Counted from the first letter of the stretch, positions 22,723 through 32,029 are shown. The stretch is DNA of 57,106 bases from an uncultured Lachnospiraceae bacterium (GCA_910579325.1 CAJTTU010000003.1:34723-91828), one strand, 5' to 3'. Numbers and translations are program-made. The notes: generated by a model not told the origin, from the letters alone.

Positions 22723-24249
22723 TTACATATTATTTTTAGCCTTACGATATTCCCCGCACCTGCGGATAAATCCGAAAGGTATTTTCATATTCGAGTAATA
22801 ATGCAAATGGGGAAATCCCGCCGTCATCGTCTCAGTTCCATGAATGCAGTTCCAGCTTCGTTTCCGCAGCGGTTTTCTGGCCAGAAAACTGCCGCCGCAG
22901 CTGGTGCTGTCAAAATAGTGGAATTCATGTCCCCGCACCGTTTCTCCCGCCGCTGCCGCCATCTGATCTTCATTTGCAGTCAGCTCTATATATCCGAACC
23001 GTCCCAGCTTTTCCGTCCGGTACACCTCTCCGTCGATCACTCCGGCCATGGGATAGCTGACGCCATCCATACCTTCCATCCGGTTATGCAGGTACATAAA
23101 TCCGCCGCATTCCGCCATCAGGGGCATTCCCCGGCCGACAGCCTGCCGGATGCTTTCCAGCATGGAAGTATTTTCACTCAGTTCTTTCGCAAACAATTCC
23201 GGATAGCCGCCGCCCAGAAGCAGGCCGTCCGCATGTTCCGGCAGACGACTGTCCTTTATGGGGGAGAACTCCACAAGCTCCGCCCCCATCTTTGCAAGCA
23301 GATCCAGATTGTCCTGATAATAAAAACAAAAAGCGCTGTCTCTGGCCACGGCAATCGTCACCGCCGGTTTCTGACAGGAATCCTGATATTCTCCGGATAC
23401 ATAGGACACCGGATACTCCTGTGGTTCCCGGAGCATCCGTAATTCGTTTTGCTCCCGGGATATCTGCGTTTCCTGCAGCTTCCTGGACTCCTGTGTTTCC
23501 TTTAACTCCTGGTCAATATCAAATGCTCTTGGAATCTCCGGTTTCTCATACACCGGCTCCGGCGCTGTCTGTGCCAACCGGATCAGCCCGTCCAGATCAA
23601 GTGACTCTTCCATCACTGCCGCCAGCCCCTTCACCTTCCGGCTCAAGCCTTCCACTTCCTCCGGCATTACCAGCCCCAGATGCCGGCTTTCCAATACAAA
23701 ATCCCTGATCACCGGCACATAGCCGTACACCTTCACCGGCAGCTGTTCTTCGATTAACTGACGGACTTCCTGATAAATCATCGGGGACATCAGATTCAGG
23801 ATCACGCCCTGAATCTGACTGTTTTCCCGATATTCCAAAAACCCTTTAATCTGGGCCAGCACCGACAGGCTCATCCCTTTGGTATTGACAATCAGAACGG
23901 CAGGGGTCCGAGTCACCCTGGCCAGGTCGTAGGCGCTGGCCTCGGTAGAAATGCCGCCCAGGCCGTCATAATAGCCCATAACGCCCTCCATCACGGAGAT
24001 ATCCGTGCCGGCAGCGTTTTTCGCCAACAAGTAATTGGTCAGATTTTCCCCGGTGAAAAACGTATCCAGATTCCTGGAACGGGTCCCGATTACCTTAGTA
24101 TGAAACATGGGGTCGATATAGTCGGGCCCGCATTTAAAAGAGGACACCTTAAGCCCTCTGTTCACCAGCGCCTGGAGTATGCCGCAGGTAATCATGGTCT
24201 TTCCGCTTCCACTGGCGGCGGCGCCCAGAAGGATTCTAGGCATATTCAT
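22723..24249 (-). CDS. cbiA: Cobyrinate a,c-diamide synthase with an unusual linker insertion
   Basis: 508 residues from ATG 24249, with AAAGGAGGA 7 bases upstream; a second ATG follows 6 bases on. The N-terminal ATP domain has AASGSGKT at about 10-17 and CGPDYIDPMFH. The C-terminal glutamine amidotransferase has the Cys nucleophile in MAECGGFMYL and the His in RGHEFHYF. It amidates carboxylates a and c. Between the domains, about residues 240-285, lies a Glu/Gln/Arg-rich stretch with repeated units (LKETQES, KLQETQIS) that makes the protein about 45 residues longer than usual. The start overlaps the end of cbiJET by 14 bases. Confidence 0.94.
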   Translation of the reverse strand: MNMPRILLGAAASGSGKTMITCGILQALVNRGLKVSSFKCGPDYIDPMFHTKVIGTRSRNLDTFFTGENLTNYLLAKNAAGTDISVMEGVMGYYDGLGGISTEASAYDLARVTRTPAVLIVNTKGMSLSVLAQIKGFLEYRENSQIQGVILNLMSPMIYQEVRQLIEEQLPVKVYGYVPVIRDFVLESRHLGLVMPEEVEGLSRKVKGLAAVMEESLDLDGLIRLAQTAPEPVYEKPEIPRAFDIDQELKETQESRKLQETQISREQNELRMLREPQEYPVSYVSGEYQDSCQKPAVTIAVARDSAFCFYYQDNLDLLAKMGAELVEFSPIKDSRLPEHADGLLLGGGYPELFAKELSENTSMLESIRQAVGRGMPLMAECGGFMYLHNRMEGMDGVSYPMAGVIDGEVYRTEKLGRFGYIELTANEDQMAAAAGETVRGHEFHYFDSTSCGGSFLARKPLRKRSWNCIHGTETMTAGFPHLHYYSNMKIPFGFIRRCGEYRKAKNNM

Positions 24250-26329
24250 CGGCCGTTCCTCCTTTGCAGGCAATAATATAGACCGGATTCTGCCCCATCA
24301 TCATATGATACCGGCCCAGTGTCTTTGATTTCGCCACGCTGACCCCGGCGATATCCACATCCGTCACCGGAAGGGATTTGACGCAGTCCAGCGTCTCGGC
24401 AATGGATTCCAGCGCAATCGTATTAATCACGATCCGGCATTCCGGATTCTTCTTAAGCAGGCATTCCATAATCTCCCGCAGATTGCCGGAGGAGCCGCCG
24501 ATAAAGGCGTGGGTGGGAACGGGAAGGTCCTCCATGGCCTCCGGCGCCAGCCCTTCGATCACCTGAATGTTAGCCGTCCGGAACACCCGCTTATTTTTCT
24601 CAATCAGCTCCACAGCCGTCTGGTTTTTCTCAATGGCATATACCATGCCCTCCGACGCCTGCAGGGCCATCTCTATGGAGACAGAGCCGGTTCCGGCCCC
24701 CACGTCATAAACCACTGAACCCGGCCGCAGCTGCAGCTTGGACAGGGAAATGCTTCTGACCTCGCTCTTGGTCATCGGCACCTTGTCCCGCAGAAAGCAC
24801 TCATCCGGCAGGCCGTGGGTGACAGGCAGCTCTCCGGCATTGGGATTCTCCGCCAGTACCACACAAAGGCCGTCAAAGGCCATCCCTTCCAGCTGCTCCG
24901 GCGTCCCCGAAGTAATCCGTTCCTCGGGGTAAGAAAGCCGCTCTCCCACATGCAGTTTTACGCCCGACAGGCCATATTCCATAAACTGGCGGCACAGCCG
25001 GTTGACGCCGTCTTTTCCGCCGATCAAAGCAAACACCTTTTGATTTCTCGCCACTGCGCCGACGATATTCTCTTCTTTTCCGTGAAGGCTTAACAGCTTC
25101 ACATCCTCCCAGGAGGTGCCCAGCTTTCCGCAGAAATAGACTACGGAGGAAATGCCGGACAGCATCCGCACCGGATAGTCCGCCTCCATAAGACGCCGGC
25201 GCAGTTTTTTGGCCCCGCTGTAAAAGCCGATATCGCCGGACAGCAGAATGACCACCTTACGGTATTCGGGATGGGCGTCTATGTAGGCTTTCAGTTCATC
25301 GTCCTTATAAGCGCAGTAAACCGACTTGCCCAGAGTGCGGGCAAATTCCACCATACGGGAAGCGCCCAGTATGGCATCCGCTTCCCGGCAGGCTTCCACC
25401 ACTTCCACGGTCATGTTCCGATATGCGCCCATGCCGATTCCTGCCAGGGTGACCTGGGTCTTTTCACCAGCTACAGCCGGCACATCACTCACGGCTCCAT
25501 CCCCCTCAGCCTGTCTTTCCAGCTTCAGCCCATACCGTTCCTCTAATATTCTCCTGAGTTCCTGAGCTCCATACCCGTCTTCCTTCACAGGCCGCCCGAT
25601 TACAATCACCTTTACCCCAGCTTTTCTGGCGGCGGACAGCTTTTCCCCAAAGCCACCGCTTTTCCCGGTCTCCTTGGTCACCATCCAGGTGGCGTGAATC
25701 TGTTTTAACATAGCCGTATTCAGCTCCTCGCTGAACGGCCCCTGCATACAGATCAGATTTTTTCCTTCAAAGCCCAGCTTCGTACAGGACAGCACAGACT
25801 CTGCCGTGGACAGCACCCTGGGAAACAGCCTGGCCTGATAGTCCGGAATCTCCGTAAACACCGCCAGTTCCTTGCTCCCTGTAGTCAGCAGCACATTTCC
25901 TTCCGTATTTTTCAGATAATCTGCCGCTTCTCCGGCGGAAGCCACGAAAACACAATCTTCCGTCGCAGCCTCCTGCTCCGATTCCCGCAGAAGCCGCAGA
26001 CAGGGAAGATGAGCCGCCTCGCAGGCCGTCCGGATATTCTCCGACACGGCGGCGGCGTAAGGATGGGTGGCGTCCACCACCTGGCAGGGCCGGCCGCCGT
26101 TTTCTTCGGCGTCCCTTTTCATTTCCTCCATAAAAGACACCATTTCCTCCGCCGTCATCCTGCCCCTGTGGACGGCCAGCCCCGGCTGTTCCTCCACAAG
26201 CTTTTCTCCGTACTCCGTGGCCACGGACACCGTCACCGGACATCCGGACGCAGCCAGCTCCCCGGCCAGAGTCCGTCCTTCCACCGTCCCGGCAAATACA
26301 AGAAAGCGGGGCATTTCCTCTTTATTCAT
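24236..26329 (-). CDS. cbiJET: Triple fusion: precorrin-6A reductase - CbiE - CbiT
   Basis: 697 residues carrying three enzymes in pathway order. Residues about 8-270 are CbiJ/CobK (FLVFAGTVEGRTLAGEL, VVDATHPYA, LLTTGSKEL), the cobalt-precorrin-6A reductase. Residues about 290-490 are CbiE (VTLAGIGMGAYRNMTVE, ILLSGDIGFYSG), the C5 methyltransferase. Residues about 505-697 are CbiT (MTKSEVRSISLSKL, YDVGAGTGSVSIEMAL), the C15 methyltransferase/decarboxylase with its SAM-binding glycine loop. CbiE-CbiT fusion equals CobL; adding CbiJ makes a three-step channel. It overlaps cbiH by 8 bases and cbiA by 14. Confidence 0.93.
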   Translation of the reverse strand: MNKEEMPRFLVFAGTVEGRTLAGELAASGCPVTVSVATEYGEKLVEEQPGLAVHRGRMTAEEMVSFMEEMKRDAEENGGRPCQVVDATHPYAAAVSENIRTACEAAHLPCLRLLRESEQEAATEDCVFVASAGEAADYLKNTEGNVLLTTGSKELAVFTEIPDYQARLFPRVLSTAESVLSCTKLGFEGKNLICMQGPFSEELNTAMLKQIHATWMVTKETGKSGGFGEKLSAARKAGVKVIVIGRPVKEDGYGAQELRRILEERYGLKLERQAEGDGAVSDVPAVAGEKTQVTLAGIGMGAYRNMTVEVVEACREADAILGASRMVEFARTLGKSVYCAYKDDELKAYIDAHPEYRKVVILLSGDIGFYSGAKKLRRRLMEADYPVRMLSGISSVVYFCGKLGTSWEDVKLLSLHGKEENIVGAVARNQKVFALIGGKDGVNRLCRQFMEYGLSGVKLHVGERLSYPEERITSGTPEQLEGMAFDGLCVVLAENPNAGELPVTHGLPDECFLRDKVPMTKSEVRSISLSKLQLRPGSVVYDVGAGTGSVSIEMALQASEGMVYAIEKNQTAVELIEKNKRVFRTANIQVIEGLAPEAMEDLPVPTHAFIGGSSGNLREIMECLLKKNPECRIVINTIALESIAETLDCVKSLPVTDVDIAGVSVAKSKTLGRYHMMMGQNPVYIIACKGGTADEYA

Positions 26330-27053
26330 GCCGGTATCCTCTGGGCGTCACCATTTTTCCGCCAATCTCCTTTGTCTGAGAATTGCCGATAAACACAGTG
26401 GTAAACATATCCACCTGGGTATCCCGCAGCTCCTTTAAGGACATGATCTTCATCTCCTGTCCTTCCCGGCCGATATTGGCCACGATGCCGCACACCGTAT
26501 CGGGGGACTTAAACTGCATGGTCAGGTCGCAGGCTTTCTGTAAATAATCTTTCCGCTTTTTGCTGGACGGATTGTAGAGAACCGTACAGAAATCCGCCGC
26601 CGCCGCATTCAAAAGCCGTTTCTCAATCTTCTCCCAGGGCGTCAACAGGTCGCTTAAGCTGATTACCGCAAAATCGTGGATCAGCGGCGCGCCCAGCACC
26701 CCTGCGCCGCCGATGGCCGCCGTCACGCCGGTAATGGTTTCCAGCTCCACTTCAGGGTAGCGCACGCCGATCTCATACATCAGCCCGGTCATTCCGTACA
26801 CGCCTGCATCGCCGCTGCAAATCATGGCGACGGTATTTCCCTTCATGGCCTCCTCAAAAGCCAGTACGCAGCGGTCCACCTCCTTTGTCATAGGGGTGGT
26901 CAGAAATTCCTTATCCGCAAAATGCTCCTTTACCAGATTGACATACACCGTGTATCCGATAATGATATCGCAGCCCTTCAACACCTCGGCCGCCTTAATT
27001 GTCATCTGCTCATATTCTCCGGGGCCGATGCCCACAATATATATTTTATTCAA
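26322..27053 (-). CDS. cbiH: Cobalt-precorrin-3 C17-methyltransferase
   Basis: About 243 residues of the tetrapyrrole methylase fold: N-terminal IYIVGIGPGEYEQMT (SAM loop), MICSGDAGVYGM, TGVTAAIGGAGVLGAPL and FCTVLYNPSSKKRKDYL are CbiH/CobJ signatures. The start is taken as TTG 27053 because GGAG lies 8 bases upstream; a GTG at 27062 is too close to it. It adds the C17 methyl with ring contraction. No C-terminal Fe-S extension is present. It overlaps both neighbours by 8 bases, a tight translational chain. Confidence 0.93.
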   Translation of the reverse strand: MNKIYIVGIGPGEYEQMTIKAAEVLKGCDIIIGYTVYVNLVKEHFADKEFLTTPMTKEVDRCVLAFEEAMKGNTVAMICSGDAGVYGMTGLMYEIGVRYPEVELETITGVTAAIGGAGVLGAPLIHDFAVISLSDLLTPWEKIEKRLLNAAAADFCTVLYNPSSKKRKDYLQKACDLTMQFKSPDTVCGIVANIGREGQEMKIMSLKELRDTQVDMFTTVFIGNSQTKEIGGKMVTPRGYRHE

Positions 27054-28110
27054 ACCGCACACTCCATTTCTTCACCGCCAGGGCAATGGTCACGCCGTCC
27101 CCGGCATATTTGTTCTGTATCAGTGTTCCCTGTCCCGCCGCCAGTACCGCCGCCCGTTCGCACACATTGTCCACGCCGGTGACGGAGGCCACAAAGACGG
27201 AAGGAGAAAAATTCCCCTGAACCCCTTTCAGCTCCTCTCCGGAATAGGTCTGGTAAGGAATGCCGTATTTCCGGCAGAATGCCAGAATGCCCGGCTCCTC
27301 CTTCTTTAAATCGATGCTGGCCGCCTGACAGACACAGCAGACCGGAATCCGGTGCCGCTCCAGTATCTCAAGAGCCTTTTCCTCGATACGCTCCGCCAGC
27401 GTACTTTTGCGGCAGCCGATGCCCAGCACGACGATACGGGGATAAAGCCGCAGGGTAAAAGGCCAGGGAGACGTCGTTTCATGTAAGGTTACGGCGATAC
27501 CAAGCGCCGGCTGCTGCTTTTCTCCGGCTCCTGTTCCCGCATTTCCCACCAGCTCCGGCGGAATCTCCCCCTGCACAGGGAAATCCGAAGCAAACCCCGC
27601 CGGCTCCCCGTCCAGCAGCGCCGCCGAAACCTTTTTGGCATAAGCCATATTTTCAATAACCATGCCGTTCTGTCTGGCAAACACATCCACCGCGAACAGA
27701 CCGTTTACATCCGTAGCGGTAGTTACCACCGGCTGCGCTCCCGTCAGCTCGGCGATCTTCAAAGTCAGTTCATTGGCGCCGCCGATATGACCGGACAGCA
27801 GAGAAATGACAAAACCGGCTTTTTCATCCACCACAGCTACCGCCGGGTCCTTCCGCTTATCCTCCACAAAAGGAGCGATGCCCCGGACCGCAATGCCGCA
27901 GGCCCCCACAAAAATCAGGGCGTCTGCCTGGGAAAACCGGCGGCCGCACCATTCCCGCAGCGGTTCCGTAAGAGGAGATAGCCCGCATTCTTCCGCATAT
28001 TTCGGCATGCAGAATCCCTCGCAGTCATGCCCCTGGCGCAAAAGGCCGTAAAACAAGGTCTGACAGAGCAGACCCCCCTGCCGGGTAAAACTAATCAGCG
28101 ACAGTTTCAT
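27046..28110 (-). CDS. cbiG: Cobalt-precorrin-5A hydrolase
   Basis: 354 residues. The N-terminal region has LIFVGACGIAVRGIAPFV and LLSGHIGGANELT, and the C-terminal CbiG domain has VLGIGCRKSTLAERIEEKAL and an ending typical for the family (CERAAVLAAGQGTLIQNKYA). It opens the delta-lactone of cobalt-precorrin-5A and releases acetaldehyde, a step found only in the anaerobic route. Its start is 9 bases after the cbiF stop. Confidence 0.94.
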   Translation of the reverse strand: MKLSLISFTRQGGLLCQTLFYGLLRQGHDCEGFCMPKYAEECGLSPLTEPLREWCGRRFSQADALIFVGACGIAVRGIAPFVEDKRKDPAVAVVDEKAGFVISLLSGHIGGANELTLKIAELTGAQPVVTTATDVNGLFAVDVFARQNGMVIENMAYAKKVSAALLDGEPAGFASDFPVQGEIPPELVGNAGTGAGEKQQPALGIAVTLHETTSPWPFTLRLYPRIVVLGIGCRKSTLAERIEEKALEILERHRIPVCCVCQAASIDLKKEEPGILAFCRKYGIPYQTYSGEELKGVQGNFSPSVFVASVTGVDNVCERAAVLAAGQGTLIQNKYAGDGVTIALAVKKWSVRFE

Positions 28111-28119
28111 TTTCTTTCC

Positions 28120-28887
28120 CTAAATGCTCTCCTGGGTCGCCTGTCTGAACTCCGTGGTAAATCCCGGATGATACAGCAGCGACCGGTCATAATTGCTGTG
28201 GGACACAATATCCCCCACGATAATTAACGCCGTCTTCTTAATATCATTGTCCTTTGCGGATTGGGCCAGCGTCTCCACCGTACACACCACGGTTTTCTGA
28301 TCAGGCCAGGTGGCCTTGTACACGATGGCCGCCGGCGTGTCCTTCTCATAGCCGCCCTCCATCAGACGTTCTGACAGCTGTTCCAACATACCGGTACTTA
28401 AGAATATTACCATCGTCGCATGGTGAGCCGCAAAGGAAGCAATCTCCTCCCGCTCCGGCACCGGCGTCCGGCCCGCCATTCTGGTGATAATCACACTCTG
28501 GGATACGTTGGGCAGAGTATATTCCAGATTCAAAGCGCTGGCCGCTCCGCTGAAGGAACTGACGCCGGGGCAGACATCATAGGAGATGTTCTTCTCATCC
28601 AGAATATCCATCTGCTCCCGGATCGCCCCGTACAGGCAGGGGTCTCCGGTATGGAGGCGGACCGTCACCTTTCCGGCTTCCTCCGCTTTCACCATCTCGT
28701 CGATTACTTCCTCCAGCGTCATTTTCGCACTGTCAAATACCACGCAGCCTTCCTTTTTATAATCCAGAAGCTGGGGATTTACCAGAGAGCCGGCGTAGAT
28801 AATCACATCGGCCTCCTCCAGCAGTTTCTTTCCTCTCACCGTAATCAGGTCAGGGGCGCCTGAACCTGCTCCTACAAAATGTACCAT
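28120..28887 (-). CDS. cbiF: Cobalt-precorrin-4 C11-methyltransferase
   Basis: 255 residues from ATG 28887, with AAGGAG 9 bases upstream; an ATG 6 bases earlier is too close to that site. Tetrapyrrole methylase fold with VHFVGAGSGAPDLITVRG (SAM loop), RLHTGDPCLYGAIREQ and ITRMAGRTPVPERE, diagnostic of CbiF/CobM. It is the third gene of the cbiD operon, with 179 bases between it and cbiL. Confidence 0.95.
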   Translation of the reverse strand: MVHFVGAGSGAPDLITVRGKKLLEEADVIIYAGSLVNPQLLDYKKEGCVVFDSAKMTLEEVIDEMVKAEEAGKVTVRLHTGDPCLYGAIREQMDILDEKNISYDVCPGVSSFSGAASALNLEYTLPNVSQSVIITRMAGRTPVPEREEIASFAAHHATMVIFLSTGMLEQLSERLMEGGYEKDTPAAIVYKATWPDQKTVVCTVETLAQSAKDNDIKKTALIIVGDIVSHSNYDRSLLYHPGFTTEFRQATQESI

Positions 28888-29065
28888 AATCATTTTCTCC
28901 TTCTATTCCTGATCGATTCCTATTCGATATTGCTTTCATGCATATCCGTCAAGGGTTACTATCGCCCGGCACGCATTTCCCGTCCTTGCAAATCAAAGCC
29001 GCAGCTCATGCCCCCTCCTGGCGATATCCTGTCTGACCCCCGGCTTACGGCCTGCCATTTACCGG

Positions 29066-29761
29066 TTAATCCGCTTTCTTCTCTTTCACAATAATCAGCG
29101 AATAATACCCTGCTTTCTCATTGATTTCGTCCACGGACTTATAAATTTTTTCATCCGGCATACCGCAATTCTCAATCATCATGGCCTCACAGTCCGGCAT
29201 TCCTTTCAGCACATCCTTTACATGGGCCATTTTCTTTCCGGCTTTCATCAGCACCTTGGTGCCGGGAAGCTTCAACGCCTCGTCAATCTGATAAGAGGCG
29301 GGAATCACATGGAGCGGCTCCGCTTTTTCCACCAGGCCGGTATTCAGCTTCGCGGAAACCGCGCAGAAGGAAGTGATTCCGCTGATAATCTCCGTGTCAT
29401 AGCCTGCCGCATCGATCCGTTTGTGGATATACAGATATGTAGAATAAACGGTAGGGTCGCCCAGCGTCAGGAAGGCCACGTCCTTCCCTGCGTCCAGCTG
29501 TTGGCCGATCAGCCTCGCTCCCGCTTCATGGCTCTGCTCCAGAAGGACCTTGTCCTTTGTCATGGGCATGGGTACCGGGATGATTTCTTTTTCGTCCAGC
29601 TCCGGGATGGCCTGCTTCACAATTCTGTAGGCCACGCTTTCCTCCTTCGCCGTTCCGGGCACGGCCACCACGGCGCTCTCCCTGATCAACCGAACCGCCT
29701 TTAATGTCAATAATTCCGGGTCTCCGGGACCCACGCCGATTCCATACATCTTTCCTGCCAT
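29066..29761 (-). CDS. cbiL: Cobalt-precorrin-2 C20-methyltransferase
   Basis: 231 residues. MYGIGVGPGDPELLTLKAV is the CbiL/CobI SAM loop, followed by FLTLGDPTVYSTYLYIHKRI, ISGITSFCAVSAKLN and a C-terminal YYSLIIVKEKK. It starts the ring methylation sequence on cobalt-precorrin-2. AAAGGTGAG precedes the ATG by about 10 bases. Gaps on both sides (103 and 178 bases) show no terminator. Confidence 0.95.
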   Translation of the reverse strand: MAGKMYGIGVGPGDPELLTLKAVRLIRESAVVAVPGTAKEESVAYRIVKQAIPELDEKEIIPVPMPMTKDKVLLEQSHEAGARLIGQQLDAGKDVAFLTLGDPTVYSTYLYIHKRIDAAGYDTEIISGITSFCAVSAKLNTGLVEKAEPLHVIPASYQIDEALKLPGTKVLMKAGKKMAHVKDVLKGMPDCEAMMIENCGMPDEKIYKSVDEINEKAGYYSLIIVKEKKAD

Positions 29762-29864
29762 TGTTGTATTCTCACCTTTCCTGTTATGATTTATCTTGCA
29801 TTTATTTTACATTTTCATTTTTCCAGGGTCTTCTTTTTTCAGGGCTTTGCTGTCCTCCAAAGTT

Positions 29865-31022
29865 TTACCGCTTTTTCAATATTTCTTTCAACTCCGCTGC
29901 ATAGGCCGTCTCGCCCAGCAGCCCATATTCATTGGAGAACACCACCGCGCCGATTTTTACCCGGTCGCAGGCTCTGTGATTCAGATAATAATGAATCCGC
30001 CCTGTTATCCATTCCATGGCCGGTTCCAGCAGTCCGGCGCCTTTTAACAGCCCCAGCCCTTCCTCCGTGGTAATCGTGTTCAGAATCTGCCGCACCAGCC
30101 CGTATTCCGCGCCGGCATGGACAACCGCGGCCGCCATCAGCTCGGCTCTTGCGTCCGCGCACCGGGAATGGGTGTTCATAATTCCGCCCGCCACCTTGAT
30201 AAATTTGCCGATATGGGACACGAACAGAATCCCTTTCGCGCCGCCGTCCACCGCCATATCAATCGTCTCGCCCACAAAATTACTGCATTTCATAAAGGCG
30301 CTTAAATCCAGGTCCGTCTGCTCCTTTAAAAAGGTTTCTCCATAGTTTCCCGGCGTAATCAGCAAGTACTCCGCCCCCTGGGCCAACCGCATATTCATTT
30401 CGATGCGGATGCTCTCAATCAGGGCAGCCTCGCTCATAGGCTCCACGATACCGCTGGTACCCAGCACGGAGATGCCGCCGACGATTCCCAGACGGGGATT
30501 AAAGGTCTTTTTCGCCGCTTCAACCCCTTCCGGTATGGAGATCACGATGCCAAGTCCCCCGGTATATCCAAAAGACTGACACACCGTCTCCGCCTCCCGG
30601 CAGATCATCTGTCTCGGCGTTTTATTGATGGCGGCGCTGCCTACCTCCTGCTCAAGCCCCGGCTTCGTCACCCGGCCCACGCCGGTGCCGCCGTCTAACA
30701 GGATGCCCGGCTCAGAGCGTTTCTCCACCCTGGCATAGACCAGAATGCCGTTGGTCACGTCCGGATCGTCTCCCCCGTCCTTCCGGATCGCGCAGGACAC
30801 CCAGTTTTCCCCCTGGGTTACGTCCAGCACCTCCAGATTCAGCAAGATCCCTTTGGGCGTCATCAGCCGCACCTCCGTCACCCGCTCCTTTCCCAGCAGC
30901 ATATGGGCGGCGGCTTTTGCGGCGGCAGCGGCGCAGGAACCCGTGGTATAGCCCCTTCTCAGTTTTTTATTGTTGCGGATGACATAGCTGTCTTCCAGTC
31001 CTGTTTTATGGTTGGTTTCCAA
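29865..31022 (-). CDS. cbiD: Cobalt-precorrin-5B C1-methyltransferase
   Basis: About 385 residues. Start proposed at TTG 31022 (LETNHKTGLEDSY) with GGGAG 10 bases upstream; the longer frame to 31070 would begin inside the riboswitch terminator stem and is unlikely. LRRGYTTGSCAAAAAKAA near the N-terminus, DPDVTNGILVYARVE, GGTGVGRVTKPGL and FVSHIGKFIKVAGGIMNTHS are CbiD hallmarks. It methylates C1 and occurs only in the anaerobic pathway. It is the first gene after B12 riboswitch 2. Confidence 0.94.
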   Translation of the reverse strand: METNHKTGLEDSYVIRNNKKLRRGYTTGSCAAAAAKAAAHMLLGKERVTEVRLMTPKGILLNLEVLDVTQGENWVSCAIRKDGGDDPDVTNGILVYARVEKRSEPGILLDGGTGVGRVTKPGLEQEVGSAAINKTPRQMICREAETVCQSFGYTGGLGIVISIPEGVEAAKKTFNPRLGIVGGISVLGTSGIVEPMSEAALIESIRIEMNMRLAQGAEYLLITPGNYGETFLKEQTDLDLSAFMKCSNFVGETIDMAVDGGAKGILFVSHIGKFIKVAGGIMNTHSRCADARAELMAAAVVHAGAEYGLVRQILNTITTEEGLGLLKGAGLLEPAMEWITGRIHYYLNHRACDRVKIGAVVFSNEYGLLGETAYAAELKEILKKR

Positions 31023-31045
31023 TGATGTTTTCTCCCTGTAAAATA

Positions 31046-31075
31046 ACAAAAAGCATGCCATCTTCAACATGCTTT
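31046..31075 (-). terminator. Expression-platform terminator of B12 riboswitch 2
   Basis: On the minus strand AAAGCATGTTG pairs with the GGCATGCTTT arm and is followed by a T-rich run. Almost the same stem serves riboswitch 1. Confidence 0.78.
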
Positions 31076-31290
31076 CGAACTGGCGGAACCACTGTCGGCT
31101 CCGTCGCGCACTGCCCGGGTCATGGCGCGTAACCCCTTGGGCATCTATCAGGTCTTCTGGCTTTAGCGTCTACGCCTGATACCCCTTCCCGGCCCGGATC
31201 GGCCAGTGGTTTTTATACCAGACTCTTCTATTACAGCAGCGGCACTGCACAGGACTCTCACCTGTTTCCCTGTCAATTATTTATTTCTTT
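31076..31290 (-). ncRNA. Cobalamin riboswitch 2 (leader of cbiD operon)
   Basis: The minus strand has the aptamer core GGGAAACAGGTGAGAGTCC, GTGCAGTGCCGCTGCTGTAA and the B12 box AAGCCAGAAGACCTG (about 31147-31161), in the same order and spacing as riboswitch 1. It should terminate cbiD-cobT transcription when adenosylcobalamin is plentiful. Confidence 0.93.
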
Positions 31291-31308
31291 ATATTGATTC
31301 CCTCGTGT

Positions 31309-31337
31309 ATTATACCTGTTTCGACGGTAAAAGTCAA
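31309..31337 (-). promoter_or_regulatory. Sigma-A promoter of the cbiD operon
   Basis: TTGACT (31332-31337), 17-base spacer, TATAAT (31309-31314) on the minus strand. The spacer ends in ACAGG, and the module closely copies 15102-15130. Confidence 0.85.
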
Positions 31338-31639
31338 TTCCCGCCTCGATACAGACCGGGGGTATCGGTATCAGGCATCCTCTTTATGTTTACATAAAAA
31401 ACCATACAAAAACCCGGCATGTCCCTTCCTTTTATTTTGTGAAGTTTTTCACAATATTATTTCTTCCAAAACATGTGGAAATATGTTATGATATATCCAT
31501 AATATTTAGAACCAAAACAGAATAGATTCAGGGCTTAACTTCACCGCAAACGTTTCTTTTGATCTGCCTGACCGGCACTGCGTCTTTTAACGCTTCAGCC
31601 GCTGCCCGTGTCAGTCAAATCCGGAAAGGGGAGGATTAT
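31338..31639 (+). other. Intergenic region before the small membrane protein
   Basis: About 300 bases. It holds an inverted repeat TTGTGAA-TTCACAA near 31437-31455 and a TATGAT box near 31487 that could be a -10 element, with no convincing -35. Nothing else is recognisable. Confidence 0.35.
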
Positions 31640-31888
31640 ATGATGGCAAATCTAAAAGCTTCATCATCCAACACGGAACGGCGAAGTAATATCAACGGTT
31701 CAATAGATTCAAACAGTATTTTCGCGCACGCCCTCAACTTACTCATCGGGATCGGCGGCGTCATACTGGAGATTTTTCTGATTCACATACTATCTGTTAA
31801 TTATGGTCAGGCATGGCTTTGGGCCTACATCCCCGGAACCATAATCATTATTTTCCTTCTTGGAATTGTAGACAGATACACGCATTAG
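31640..31888 (+). CDS. Small membrane protein of unknown function
   Basis: 82 residues from ATG 31640, with AAAGGGGAGG about 8 bases upstream. The first 30 residues are hydrophilic (Ser/Asn-rich). Then come two hydrophobic segments (LNLLIGIGGVILEIFLIHIL and AWLWAYIPGTIIIIFLLGIV), so a two-helix membrane protein is likely. It ends shortly after in DRYTH. It is a single plus-strand gene among minus-strand ones. I do not recognise a family. Confidence 0.5.
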   Translation: MMANLKASSSNTERRSNINGSIDSNSIFAHALNLLIGIGGVILEIFLIHILSVNYGQAWLWAYIPGTIIIIFLLGIVDRYTH

Positions 31889-32029
31889 CCGTACTGTCCG
31901 GCCCGGATATGAGCCGGACAGTACGCGAACACACTTTTAGAAACGACATAACCTGCTGTACTGCCAACGTCTGAAATATGAATTTTAAGCCCTGGAATAT
32001 TCCCCTGTCCTTCCATTTCCCGACTTTTG

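Noticed and set aside
29865..31070. The longer cbiD start at 31070
   Set aside because: It would begin translation inside the riboswitch terminator stem; TTG 31022 has a GGGAG site and gives the usual CbiD length.
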